Below, piece after piece: positions 1-6,677 of a stretch of 13,445 nucleotides of DNA. The stretch is from JAMXLO01 sp046735215 (GTDB lineage: Bacteria; Pseudomonadota; Alphaproteobacteria; Acetobacterales; Acetobacteraceae). Location: NCBI GenBank assembly GCA_046735215.1, contig JBKPSV010000125.1:1-13445 (forward strand), in the 5' to 3' direction. Each line of letters starts with the position of its first letter. Position 1 is the first letter of the stretch. Made by a program: the position numbers and the translations under genes. A model generated the notes under the pieces. That model did not search any database. It had not been told where the DNA came from and saw only the letters and a list, made by a program, of their open reading frames with translations.

Positions 1-53
1 TCGTCAAGCAGATCTACGTGCCGAATCGGATCGTCAACTTCGTCGTGGCGTGA
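1..53 (+). CDS. leuS: Leucyl-tRNA synthetase, C-terminal end only (partial)
   Basis: Only the last 16 codons are inside the window, in frame from base 3 to the TGA at 51-53. They read VKQIYVPNRIVNFVVA, which resembles the usual C-terminal beta strand of bacterial leucyl-tRNA synthetase (K-x-I-x-V-P-x-x-x-V-N-x-V-V). LeuS charges tRNA-Leu in the cytoplasm. The stop codon shares its last base with the lptE ATG (TGATG), as in the leuS-lptE-holA order common in alphaproteobacteria. Identity rests on this short tail plus context, so it is likely but not certain. Confidence 0.75.
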   Translation, partial: VKQIYVPNRIVNFVVA

Positions 54-577
54 TGAATCGGCGGCAGTTACTCGGGCTGGCAATCTGCACCTCGCTGCCT
101 GGATGCGGCTTCCAGCCGGTTTACATGCCGACCGCTTCAGGCAAGGCCGGCGTCGCGCAACGGGAACTTGCCGCCATCCACGTTGCCATCATACCCGATC
201 GCCCCGGCCAACTTCTGCGCCAGGCGCTGCAGAGTCGATTTGAAGGCTCGGGAAGTGGCGTTGCCCAGCGCTACGAACTGCGAGTGGGCTTCGGCATCGC
301 TGGCGACGCGATTGCCATCCTGCCAGACAGCAATCCGACCCGAATACGCGAGATCGGCAGCGCGACATGGACGCTGGTCGCCCAGGATCCGGCTCGTACG
401 CTGGTGACCAGCGGCTCGGCCAAAGCGGTGGACGGCTACAATCTCATCAATGCGCAGTACTTCGCCTCCGATCTGGAGAACGAGACGGTTCAGCGCCGGC
501 TGGCCAATGCGCTGGCCGACCAGATCGCGATGCAATTGGCCGTCTATTTTCGCCAACAAACGGCAAAGAGCGGGTGA
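53..577 (+). CDS. lptE: LPS-assembly lipoprotein LptE
   Basis: A predicted outer-membrane lipoprotein of 174 residues. In the Lpt pathway LptE plugs the LptD barrel and helps insert lipopolysaccharide into the outer leaflet. The N-terminus has a short basic stretch (MNRRQ), a hydrophobic segment and a lipobox LPGC with the lipidated Cys at residue 18. Directly after it comes GFQPVY, the G-F-x-P-x-Y signature typical of alphaproteobacterial LptE. Length fits the family. I chose the ATG at 53, which overlaps the leuS stop by one base; the GTG at 50 is the only nearby alternative. The 3' end overlaps holA by 4 bp (GTGA), so leuS, lptE and holA are probably cotranscribed and translationally coupled. 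Confidence 0.88.
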   Translation: MNRRQLLGLAICTSLPGCGFQPVYMPTASGKAGVAQRELAAIHVAIIPDRPGQLLRQALQSRFEGSGSGVAQRYELRVGFGIAGDAIAILPDSNPTRIREIGSATWTLVAQDPARTLVTSGSAKAVDGYNLINAQYFASDLENETVQRRLANALADQIAMQLAVYFRQQTAKSG

Positions 578-1590
578 AGCTGTCTCCCCAGCGCGTGCCC
601 GCCTTTCTGCGTGATCCGGGAACCTGCCGGGTCGTGCTGCTCTACGGCGAGGACCACGGGATGATCCGCGACCGTGCTGCGGCGCTGGTTCGGACCGTCG
701 CGGGATCGCTGGACGATACCTTCCTGGTCGCCGAACTGAGTCGAGAGGATGCCGGCACGTTGGCAGATGAAGCCAACTCGCTGCCCCTGATCGGGGGGCG
801 ACGTGTGATTCGGCTGCGCGAGAGCACGGATGCACTTGCTGATCGGGTTGCCAGCGTCCTCAAGAGCGCCGCACCAGCGCTGGTGATTCTGGAGGCGCCG
901 GGACTTGCGACGCGTTCGCGCTTGCGCTCGATCGTTGAGGCGGCGCCGGACGGGGTCGCGATCGGCTGTTACCCGGAGGAAGGGCGCGCGCTCGCCGATA
1001 CAATTCGGGTGGTGCTCGGTGAAGCCGGCGTGGCCATCGACACCGATGCCCTTGCCTGGCTGGCGGACCATCTGGGCGCGGATCGGGTCTCGACCCGCGC
1101 GGAGACGGAGAAGCTTGCCCTGTATGCCGGGCCGGGCGGTCGCGTTGATCTCACGGCCGCGATGGCCTGCATCGGCGATCTCGCCGGCTTGTCGCTCGAT
1201 GACGCGCTGTTTGCTGCGACCGCAGGCGACGTCGCGCGGGCGGATCGAGCTCTGGAACTCGCCCTTGCCGAAGGGGCCACACCGGTGGGCGTGCTGCGTG
1301 CGGGGCTGATGCACCTGCAGCGCGTGCATCGGGTACGTCTCACGGTGGACGAGGGTGCCAATGTTGCGGACGCCGTGAAGAGTGCGCGCCCGCCGGTGTT
1401 CTTTCGCCGGGTCGCGGCCTTCAGCCAGGCTGTAGAGTTATGGTCGTCTGCATCACTGCTGGCAGCGATGCGCGGGCTTTCAGACGCAGAGCTGGGCTGC
1501 AAGCAAACCGGCGCGCCCGACGATGTGCTGGCTCGCAACGCGGTTCTAGCGCTGGCTCGCCGCGCGGTCGGTGCCGCTCGGCGCCAGTAG
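574..1590 (+). CDS. holA: DNA polymerase III subunit delta
   Basis: Predicted 338-residue delta subunit of the clamp loader, which opens the beta sliding clamp as part of the gamma/tau complex. The N-terminal motif VVLLYGEDHGMIRDRA (residues 20-35) matches the family's L-x-Y-G-x-D-x-G-x-x-x-x-R-A strand and helix in the degenerate, non-hydrolysing AAA+ domain. The C-terminal half is helical and ends near residue 338, the usual length. The frame stays open well upstream of the start, but I chose the GTG at 574 because it begins the conserved N-terminus, overlaps the lptE stop by 4 bp and is preceded by AAAGAG. Only 25 bp separate its stop from the convergent parB stop, and no strong terminator hairpin is visible there. 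Confidence 0.9.
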   Translation: MKLSPQRVPAFLRDPGTCRVVLLYGEDHGMIRDRAAALVRTVAGSLDDTFLVAELSREDAGTLADEANSLPLIGGRRVIRLRESTDALADRVASVLKSAAPALVILEAPGLATRSRLRSIVEAAPDGVAIGCYPEEGRALADTIRVVLGEAGVAIDTDALAWLADHLGADRVSTRAETEKLALYAGPGGRVDLTAAMACIGDLAGLSLDDALFAATAGDVARADRALELALAEGATPVGVLRAGLMHLQRVHRVRLTVDEGANVADAVKSARPPVFFRRVAAFSQAVELWSSASLLAAMRGLSDAELGCKQTGAPDDVLARNAVLALARRAVGAARRQ

Positions 1591-1615
1591 ATCGATTACT
1601 GCGCTCTATCTTGTT

Positions 1616-2494
1616 TTACTGCGCTAAACCCATGCGCACCAGTAAATGATCAAGTTGTTCTAGATCGGTATAGTGGAACTGGATCACACCGCGTTTGCCG
1701 TTGAACGTCACCTTCACTGTTAGCCCAAGCTGTTCGCTGAGCGTCCGTTCCAGCTGCACAGCGTTGGCGTCGTGATGCGCCTGTGGGTCGTCAGGGATTG
1801 TCTGCTCAGCCGGCGTTGGGCGGGACGCTAATGCCTCGGTTTGCCGCACGGACAATTGTCGGTTGAGCACCTCCCGCAGCCCAATTTCAGGTGCCGGATG
1901 TGCCAGCAGCGCTCGTGCATGCCCGGCCGAAATGTCACCCTGACGGACCGCGTCCTTCACCGTCTCGGGCAGGTTTAGCAGTCGCAGGGCGTTTGAGATG
2001 TGGCTGCGTGATTTGCCTACCGACTGCCCGAGCGCCTCGTGGGTGAACTGAAAATGCGTCAGCAGGCGGTTGTAGCCCTCGGCTTCGTCGATCGGGTTCA
2101 GGTCCTGACGCTGCAGGTTTTCTACCAAAGCGACGGCCGCCGCTTCGGTGTCGGTCATCTGATTGACCAATGCAGGCACTTCGTGGAGCCCAGCCACTCC
2201 GGCTGCTCGCCAGCGGCGCTCACCAGCTACAATCTGGAAGCAACCTTGCCTTTCCGGATGCGGTCTTACAACCAAAGGTTGCAGTATCCCGCGCTGACGG
2301 ATGGATTGTGCGAGTTCCTCCAATGCCAATGGGTCGATGCTGCTGCGCGGCTGGAACGGGTTGGGCTCCAGCAGATCGAGGGCCACCCGGCGCAGCGAGG
2401 AAGGCTCAGGCGCAGTAGTTTGGACGGCAGCATCGCCCAAGAGCGCCGCCAAACCACGACCGAGGCGAGGGCCTGGTTCGCGGCGCGTCGTCAT
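1616..2494 (-). CDS. parB: Chromosome-partitioning protein ParB (parS-binding CTPase)
   Basis: Predicted 292-residue ParB. It binds parS, loads as a CTP-dependent sliding clamp, and works with ParA to segregate origins. The N-terminus (RLGRGLAALLG, residues 10-20) is the ParA-stimulating peptide typical of chromosomal ParB. The CTP-binding motif GERRWRAAG lies at 91-99 and the N-engagement motif ENLQRQDLNPIDEA at 125-138. A helix-turn-helix for parS recognition spans about 153-176, and a C-terminal dimerisation region about 245-292. All the usual parts are present. The ATG overlaps the parA stop by 4 bp (ATGA), indicating coupled translation. A good parS match lies 1.4 kb upstream in rsmG. 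Confidence 0.96.
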   Translation of the reverse strand: MTTRREPGPRLGRGLAALLGDAAVQTTAPEPSSLRRVALDLLEPNPFQPRSSIDPLALEELAQSIRQRGILQPLVVRPHPERQGCFQIVAGERRWRAAGVAGLHEVPALVNQMTDTEAAAVALVENLQRQDLNPIDEAEGYNRLLTHFQFTHEALGQSVGKSRSHISNALRLLNLPETVKDAVRQGDISAGHARALLAHPAPEIGLREVLNRQLSVRQTEALASRPTPAEQTIPDDPQAHHDANAVQLERTLSEQLGLTVKVTFNGKRGVIQFHYTDLEQLDHLLVRMGLAQ

Positions 2495-3348
2495 GGCTGT
2501 GCCCTCTCCCGCCGCATAACTTCGCCGGCAAGCCGCACATAAGCCTGGGCGCCAGGAGAGCGAAAGTCATACAGCAGCACTGGCTTTCCGTGACTCGGCG
2601 CTTCCGAGATGCGAATATTGCGAGGGATTACGGTTTCGTAGACGGTTCCCCCGAAAAATCCTCGCGCATCCGCGGCCACAAGATCCGAGAGATTGTTGCG
2701 CCTATCAAACATTGTCAGGACGATTCCTTGCAGGCGCAGATTGGGATTTAGGCCGCGTTTGACCATATCGATGGTTCGAACCAGCCCGCTGATGCCTTCG
2801 AGCGCGTAGAACTCGCACTGTAACGGCACCAGCACTGCGTCCGCAGCGACGAGGCCATTGAGCGTCAGCAGGCCAAGGCTGGGGGGACAATCGATCAGCA
2901 CGAACTGGTAGGGGGAAACCCCGGTCCGCAAGGGCGCGAGCGCGTCCCGCAACCTGAACTCGCGGCGATCGAGACCTACGAGTTCGATCTCTGCGCCCGC
3001 AAGCCCCGCCTCCGCGGTGACGAGAGACAGATTGGTGATGGTCGTCTCTCGTGTGACCTCGCCAAGTTCTGCATCGCCGGTCATCAGTCCATAGCTGCCG
3101 GTGGCCCGGTCTGAACGTGGCACCCCGAGCCCGGTGGATGCATTGCCCTGCGGGTCGAGGTCGATCAGCAGAATCCGCTCGTCCACTGCGGCAAGGGCGG
3201 TGGCCAGGTTGATCGCAGTGGTTGTCTTCCCGACACCACCTTTTTGGTTGGCGATCGCGAGGATACGGACCCCATTGGGCGCTTGTTGGGACGCGTCGCC
3301 TTCAGGCAGAGGAGAGGACACGGGCTGGATTGCTGATCCGTAAGACAC
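2491..3348 (-). CDS. parA: Chromosome-partitioning ATPase ParA (Soj family)
   Basis: Predicted 285-residue P-loop ATPase that binds DNA non-specifically as an ATP dimer and moves ParB-parS complexes. The deviant Walker A box KGGVGKTT is at residues 36-43 with its signature lysine. The A' motif LIDLDPQGNAST is at 61-72 and the Walker B motif FVLIDCPPSLG at 149-159. I used the GTG at 3346-3348, which has AGAAG upstream and overlaps the rsmG 3' end by 47 bp. A second GTG at 3319-3321 would cut that overlap to 20 bp but has no visible Shine-Dalgarno. The family usually has only a short lead before the P-loop strand, so either start is possible. The stop overlaps the parB start by 4 bp. Confidence 0.96.
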   Translation of the reverse strand: MSYGSAIQPVSSPLPEGDASQQAPNGVRILAIANQKGGVGKTTTAINLATALAAVDERILLIDLDPQGNASTGLGVPRSDRATGSYGLMTGDAELGEVTRETTITNLSLVTAEAGLAGAEIELVGLDRREFRLRDALAPLRTGVSPYQFVLIDCPPSLGLLTLNGLVAADAVLVPLQCEFYALEGISGLVRTIDMVKRGLNPNLRLQGIVLTMFDRRNNLSDLVAADARGFFGGTVYETVIPRNIRISEAPSHGKPVLLYDFRSPGAQAYVRLAGEVMRRERAQP

Positions 3349-3898
3349 AGGCTTCTGGGTTGGTCCGGCTGGGGATTCGCTCTACCTGCATCTGCCATTC
3401 TGCGCCCGCGTGCGTCAATTCCATGCCCGCGTTTGCCCCCTTCATAAACAGGCATCGGCCTCCGGCAGCCAGTAATGGTGCTGCCAATTGCAGCAGCGTG
3501 GGGAGCGGCGCCAAGGCTCTGGCTGATATCAACGGGGCGGGAGACAGGGTCGCAGTCTCGATACGGACGGGATGGATCCGAACCGGAGCTCCAGTGACGC
3601 GTGCCGCCTCGCGCAGGAATGCGCATTTCCGTTGATCGGCTTCGATCAGGTCGAAATGGACGCCGCTGGCCAGGGCGAGCACAAGGCCGGGGAACCCAGC
3701 ACCGGAGCCGAGATCGATCGCCCTGCAGGGCAGGGGTTGCATGAGCGGAAGCAGCTGGAGCGAGTCGTCGATATGGCGCTTCCACAAATGCGGTTCGTCG
3801 GAGCACGAGATCAGATTGATCGTGCGACCCCAGCGCAAGAGGAGGGCAGCGAAGCGGTCCAACGCCTCCCGTGTTTCACGTGAAACCTCAGGCGGCAT
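3302..3898 (-). CDS. rsmG: 16S rRNA (guanine-527-N7)-methyltransferase RsmG (GidB)
   Basis: Predicted 198-residue SAM-dependent methyltransferase that modifies G527 of 16S rRNA. Family hallmarks are present: RHIDDS at residues 41-46, the SAM-binding loop IDLGSGAGFPG at 61-71, the acidic strand end IEAD at 85-88, and SARALAPL at 125-132. The length is at the short end of the normal range. The start codon lies 11 bp inside the mnmG 3' end, and the 3' end overlaps parA by 47 bp. Residues VSRET near the N-terminus (5-9) are encoded by the parS-like palindrome, so this stretch serves both as coding sequence and as centromere. Loss of RsmG typically gives low-level streptomycin resistance, which is family knowledge and not visible here. 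Confidence 0.94.
   Translation of the reverse strand: MPPEVSRETREALDRFAALLLRWGRTINLISCSDEPHLWKRHIDDSLQLLPLMQPLPCRAIDLGSGAGFPGLVLALASGVHFDLIEADQRKCAFLREAARVTGAPVRIHPVRIETATLSPAPLISARALAPLPTLLQLAAPLLAAGGRCLFMKGANAGMELTHAGAEWQMQVERIPSRTNPEACVLRISNPARVLSSA
3872..3887. promoter_or_regulatory. parS: parS centromere site
   Basis: The 16-mer TGTTTCACGTGAAACC matches the chromosomal parS consensus TGTTTCACGTGAAACA at 15 of 16 positions; its core GTTTCACGTGAAAC is a perfect palindrome. It lies within codons 4-9 of rsmG and ends one base before the mnmG stop triplet (3888-3890). ParB, encoded 1.4 kb away, is the expected binder: it nucleates here, closes on CTP and spreads. I saw no other comparable match in the window, but my scan was by eye. 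A parS next to parAB usually means the replication origin is near. Confidence 0.92.
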
Positions 3899-5747
3899 TT
3901 TGTTGCTTGCGCACGTGCGCCGCGATCGCCACCAGAGCGGCAGGTGTCATGCCCTGAATGCGCGACGCTGCGCCGAGAGATAGCGGTCGGACCTGCGTTA
4001 GCTTAGCTTTGATTTCTGCCGAAATTCCGCCAATGTCGGCGAAAGCGATGCCCTCAAGCCGCAGCCTCTCTTCTCGGCGAAATGCATGTATATCAGCCTG
4101 CTGACGCCCCAGATAGCCTTTGTATCGAGCCTCGGTCTGCAGATGATTAAGGTGCCGGTTGGAGAGCCCCTGTAGCCAGGGAAATGCGCTGGAAACGGCG
4201 TGCAAAGGCACGTCGGGGAGCCCTGCTAGTTCGAACACTGGCCGCCAACGGCCGTCGGCTCGAACCGATATGCCGTGTTGCGCCAACCAGCTAGGATTGC
4301 CGCCGTCCTTCATCGCCCGCTGGACGATCGCTGTGGTCTCTGCCTCGTAGGCAAGGAACGCGGCGGCTCGCTCGTACCCCATGCAACCCCAAGCCATGCC
4401 CTTCCTGGTCAGCCGCAGATCCGCGTTGTCCGCCCGCAGCGTAAGCCGGTATTCCGCCCTCGACGTGAACATCCTATAGGGCTCGGTCACGCCCTGGGTC
4501 GTGAGATCGTCAATCAGCACACCGATGTAAGCTTCCGACCGATCGAGAACAGCACCCGTCTGCCCCGCCACCTTGCGGGCCGCGTTGATGCCGGCCAGCA
4601 CACCCTGCGCGGCAGCCTCCTCATAGCCAGTCGTGCCGTTCACCTGGCCGGCCAGGAAGAGGCCGGGCAAAGAACGGACCTCCAGCGTCGGGGCCAGGGC
4701 CCTTGGATCGACGTAATCGTATTCGACCGCATACCCCGGGCGGATCATCCGGGCGTGTTCAAGGCCGGGGATCGTCGCCAGCAGTTCCAGCTGGACCTCT
4801 GCCGGCAAACTGGTCGAAATGCCGTTTGGATAGACGGTGTGATCGTCCAGGCCTTCGGGCTCGAGGAATATGTTGTGGCTCTGTCGACCTGCAAACCGCA
4901 CGATCTTGTCCTCAATAGAGGGACAGTAGCGCGGGCCAGTCCCAGGAATGTGCCCGCCATATACCGCTGAACGGTGCAGGTTGGCGCGGATCACGGCATG
5001 CGTCGCGGGAGTGGTCCGGGTGATCCGACATTCCACTTGAGGATTGCCGATCCGCCCAGTGAGGGTGCTGAAAGGCTCCGGAACCGTATCACCCGGATCG
5101 GCGGCCAGCCCCTCCCAGTCGAGCGAACGGCGGTCCAAGCGCGGCGGCGTCCCGGTTTTCAGCCGCCCTAGTGGCAACGCCAGCCGAGCAAGCGTCTGTG
5201 CCAACCCGATGGAGGGCGCCTCGCCCGCCCTTCCGGCAGGCCTGGATTGGTCGCCGACATGGGTGATTCCGCGCAGAAACGTCCCCGTCGTCAGAACCGC
5301 GGCAGCACAAGATATCAATTCCCCGTCGGCACATAGGATGCCGGCAAGCCGCCCATCCGCGCCGATCTGCAGATCCTCAGCTGACCCAGCACGCACTGTC
5401 AGCCCCGGCGTTTCTGCCAGCAGCCGCTGCATAGCTTGTCGATAAAGCGCCCGATCCGCCTGGGCGCGCGGCCCGCGCACTGCCGGACCCTTGCTGCGGT
5501 TCAGCAGCTTGAAATGAATGCCCGCGGCATCGGCGGCGCGACCCATGAGTCCATCCAGGGCATCCACCTCGCGCACCAGGTGACCCTTGCCGATGCCGCC
5601 AATGGACGGATTGCAGGACATCACTCCGATCGTGTCCAGCCGATGTGTCAGCAGCAGCGTACGCGCGCCAATCCGCGCTGCCGCTGCCGCGGCTTCACAA
5701 CCGGCGTGGCCGCCACCGACAACCACCACGTCGAATCGACTGACCAT
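3888..5747 (-). CDS. mnmG: tRNA uridine-5-carboxymethylaminomethyl modification enzyme MnmG (GidA)
   Basis: Predicted 619-residue FAD enzyme that with MnmE installs the cmnm5 group on the wobble uridine of several tRNAs. The FAD-binding GGGHAGCEAA motif is at residues 11-20. Family signature 1 (GPRYCPSIEDKI) is at about 271-282 and signature 2 (AGQVNGTTGYEEAAAQG) at about 366-382. EYRLTLRADNADLRLT at about 432-447 is also typical. Length is normal. The frame opens at a GTG (5774), but I prefer the ATG at 5747: it matches the family N-terminus and has GAGG nine bases upstream. It leads the mnmG-rsmG-parA-parB unit. The obligatory partner mnmE, often adjacent in related genomes, is not next to it here. 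Confidence 0.96.
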   Translation of the reverse strand: MVSRFDVVVVGGGHAGCEAAAAAARIGARTLLLTHRLDTIGVMSCNPSIGGIGKGHLVREVDALDGLMGRAADAAGIHFKLLNRSKGPAVRGPRAQADRALYRQAMQRLLAETPGLTVRAGSAEDLQIGADGRLAGILCADGELISCAAAVLTTGTFLRGITHVGDQSRPAGRAGEAPSIGLAQTLARLALPLGRLKTGTPPRLDRRSLDWEGLAADPGDTVPEPFSTLTGRIGNPQVECRITRTTPATHAVIRANLHRSAVYGGHIPGTGPRYCPSIEDKIVRFAGRQSHNIFLEPEGLDDHTVYPNGISTSLPAEVQLELLATIPGLEHARMIRPGYAVEYDYVDPRALAPTLEVRSLPGLFLAGQVNGTTGYEEAAAQGVLAGINAARKVAGQTGAVLDRSEAYIGVLIDDLTTQGVTEPYRMFTSRAEYRLTLRADNADLRLTRKGMAWGCMGYERAAAFLAYEAETTAIVQRAMKDGGNPSWLAQHGISVRADGRWRPVFELAGLPDVPLHAVSSAFPWLQGLSNRHLNHLQTEARYKGYLGRQQADIHAFRREERLRLEGIAFADIGGISAEIKAKLTQVRPLSLGAASRIQGMTPAALVAIAAHVRKQQNAA

Positions 5748-6140
5748 CAGCGGTAACCTCGTTACATACGACACAGGCGCGTCTTAGCGCGGTGATGGAT
5801 TTGTTTCTGCCACCATCTCCTCCAGCTTTTCCATGCTTATGGCAATGTGGTGGGAGCGCTGGTCGTGGGTCTCGAGTTCGTCGGCTTCCCATTGCCGGGC
5901 GAGGCGCTGTTGGCCAGGGCAAACCGCATGTGCTGGGCCCCACATGATTGAACTCGGGGCGGCATCGCGTGGTCAGCGATTTACGGCGTCGGCGCCTGGT
6001 ATCTGGGGCACGAGGCGAAGCAGTCGCCCGGCCCCCGCCGCGATCGGGATTCGCATCGCGGGTAGGGGCCGAACCCTTGGAATAGCGTGTCGTGCGATGG
6101 CCCTCACCCAGGGAGTTGGGCAGTAGGCTTGTTTAGGAAT
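5748..6140. other. Gap upstream of mnmG, no confident gene
   Basis: About 390 bp between the mnmG start and the DUF35 gene stop. It must hold the mnmG operon promoter, but I cannot point to convincing -35/-10 boxes. Beyond a weak 53-codon minus-strand ORF, given separately, I see no recognisable gene. In particular there is no trace of the MnmE C-terminus (F-C-I-G-K), although mnmE commonly sits beside mnmG. No insertion-sequence ends or tRNA fragment were seen. Confidence 0.6.
5784..5945 (-). CDS. Possible small protein of 53 residues, unknown function
   Basis: Unrecognised short ORF, ATG at 5943-5945 and TAA at 5784-5786, ending 36 bp before the mnmG ATG on the same strand. The C-terminal half (from about residue 19, WEADELETHD) is charged and could form a helix (MEKLEEMVAE at 38-47). 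Its codons are mostly G or C at the third position, as expected for coding DNA here. Against it: only a poor Shine-Dalgarno (GAG nine bases upstream), a less coding-like first part, and no family I know. It could be a small leader gene of the mnmG operon, the tail of a decayed gene, or chance. Confidence 0.28.
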   Translation of the reverse strand: MWGPAHAVCPGQQRLARQWEADELETHDQRSHHIAISMEKLEEMVAETNPSPR

Positions 6141-6662
6141 TCATTCCTGAGGATAACGCCATGGCCTGGCTGGCTGTGGTGCACTCTCGTCCAGGGTCCA
6201 TTGCGGCAGTGACAAGCCCGGCCCGACGTCGCTGAATACCATCCTCATGCGAGAGCCAATGCCGACCCGCCCGACGACATCGGGCGGCGCCATTATACCA
6301 TCCGCGGTCGTCAGATTGGCAACGACGCGCAACGCCTCGTGCTCCGTTGGCTTGCCCTTCTGCGTATCCAGCTCCACCAAGAGTACCATATAGGGTACCC
6401 GCGCCTGAAACGCCGGCTGAATGCCGTGACGGACTTCCTCATACGAGTAAACTTCGCCTTTGCCCTCGACCCGCGTCCAGGTGGACGCGAGGCACGTGCA
6501 CCACGGGCACGCAGTGGTCGGCGGGTAACGCAACAGCTTGCAGTCATCGCATTGCTGCAGGTGGAAGTCGTGCTCGGCGCAGTGACGGAAGTACTCCAGG
6601 TTCTCGCCGTCCAGATCGTCGATCGACAGCGGCATGTCCAGGTAAGTGGCGCGAACTGACAT
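6141..6662 (-). CDS. DUF35 zinc-ribbon/OB-fold protein, partner of the adjacent thiolase-like protein
   Basis: Predicted 173-residue cytoplasmic protein of the DUF35 (OB-fold, acyl-CoA-associated) family. An N-terminal helix with EYFRHCAEHDFHLQQC (residues 23-38) leads into a rubredoxin-like zinc ribbon with cysteines at 38, 41, 52 and 55, plus an extra Cys57. A beta-rich OB fold follows (about 63-160; GKGEVYSYEEV at 67-77 is its typical first strand). Such proteins bind SCP-2/thiolase-like enzymes and position CoA substrates; in actinobacterial steroid side-chain cleavage the Ltp2 aldolase needs one. The gene starts 15 bp after the thiolase-like stop with a strong GGGAGGAG site, so the two are surely an operon. 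Substrate unknown. Confidence 0.85.
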   Translation of the reverse strand: MSVRATYLDMPLSIDDLDGENLEYFRHCAEHDFHLQQCDDCKLLRYPPTTACPWCTCLASTWTRVEGKGEVYSYEEVRHGIQPAFQARVPYMVLLVELDTQKGKPTEHEALRVVANLTTADGIMAPPDVVGRVGIGSRMRMVFSDVGPGLSLPQWTLDESAPQPARPWRYPQE

Positions 6663-6677
6663 GATTGCTCCTCCCTC

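Noticed and set aside
137..835. Minus-strand ORF of 232 codons opposite lptE and the holA start
   Set aside because: Arginine- and proline-rich shadow of two recognised genes.
544..1329. Long minus-strand ORF of 261 codons opposite lptE/holA
   Set aside because: Lies entirely antisense to well-supported genes; composition is that of a GC-rich shadow frame and no family motif is visible.
4275..4970. Plus-strand ORF of 231 codons inside mnmG
   Set aside because: Antisense to a complete, motif-rich mnmG; no independent support.
5833..6126. Plus-strand ORF of 97 codons in the mnmG upstream gap
   Set aside because: Low-complexity composition rich in Trp, Ser and Arg, no ribosome site, no recognised family.
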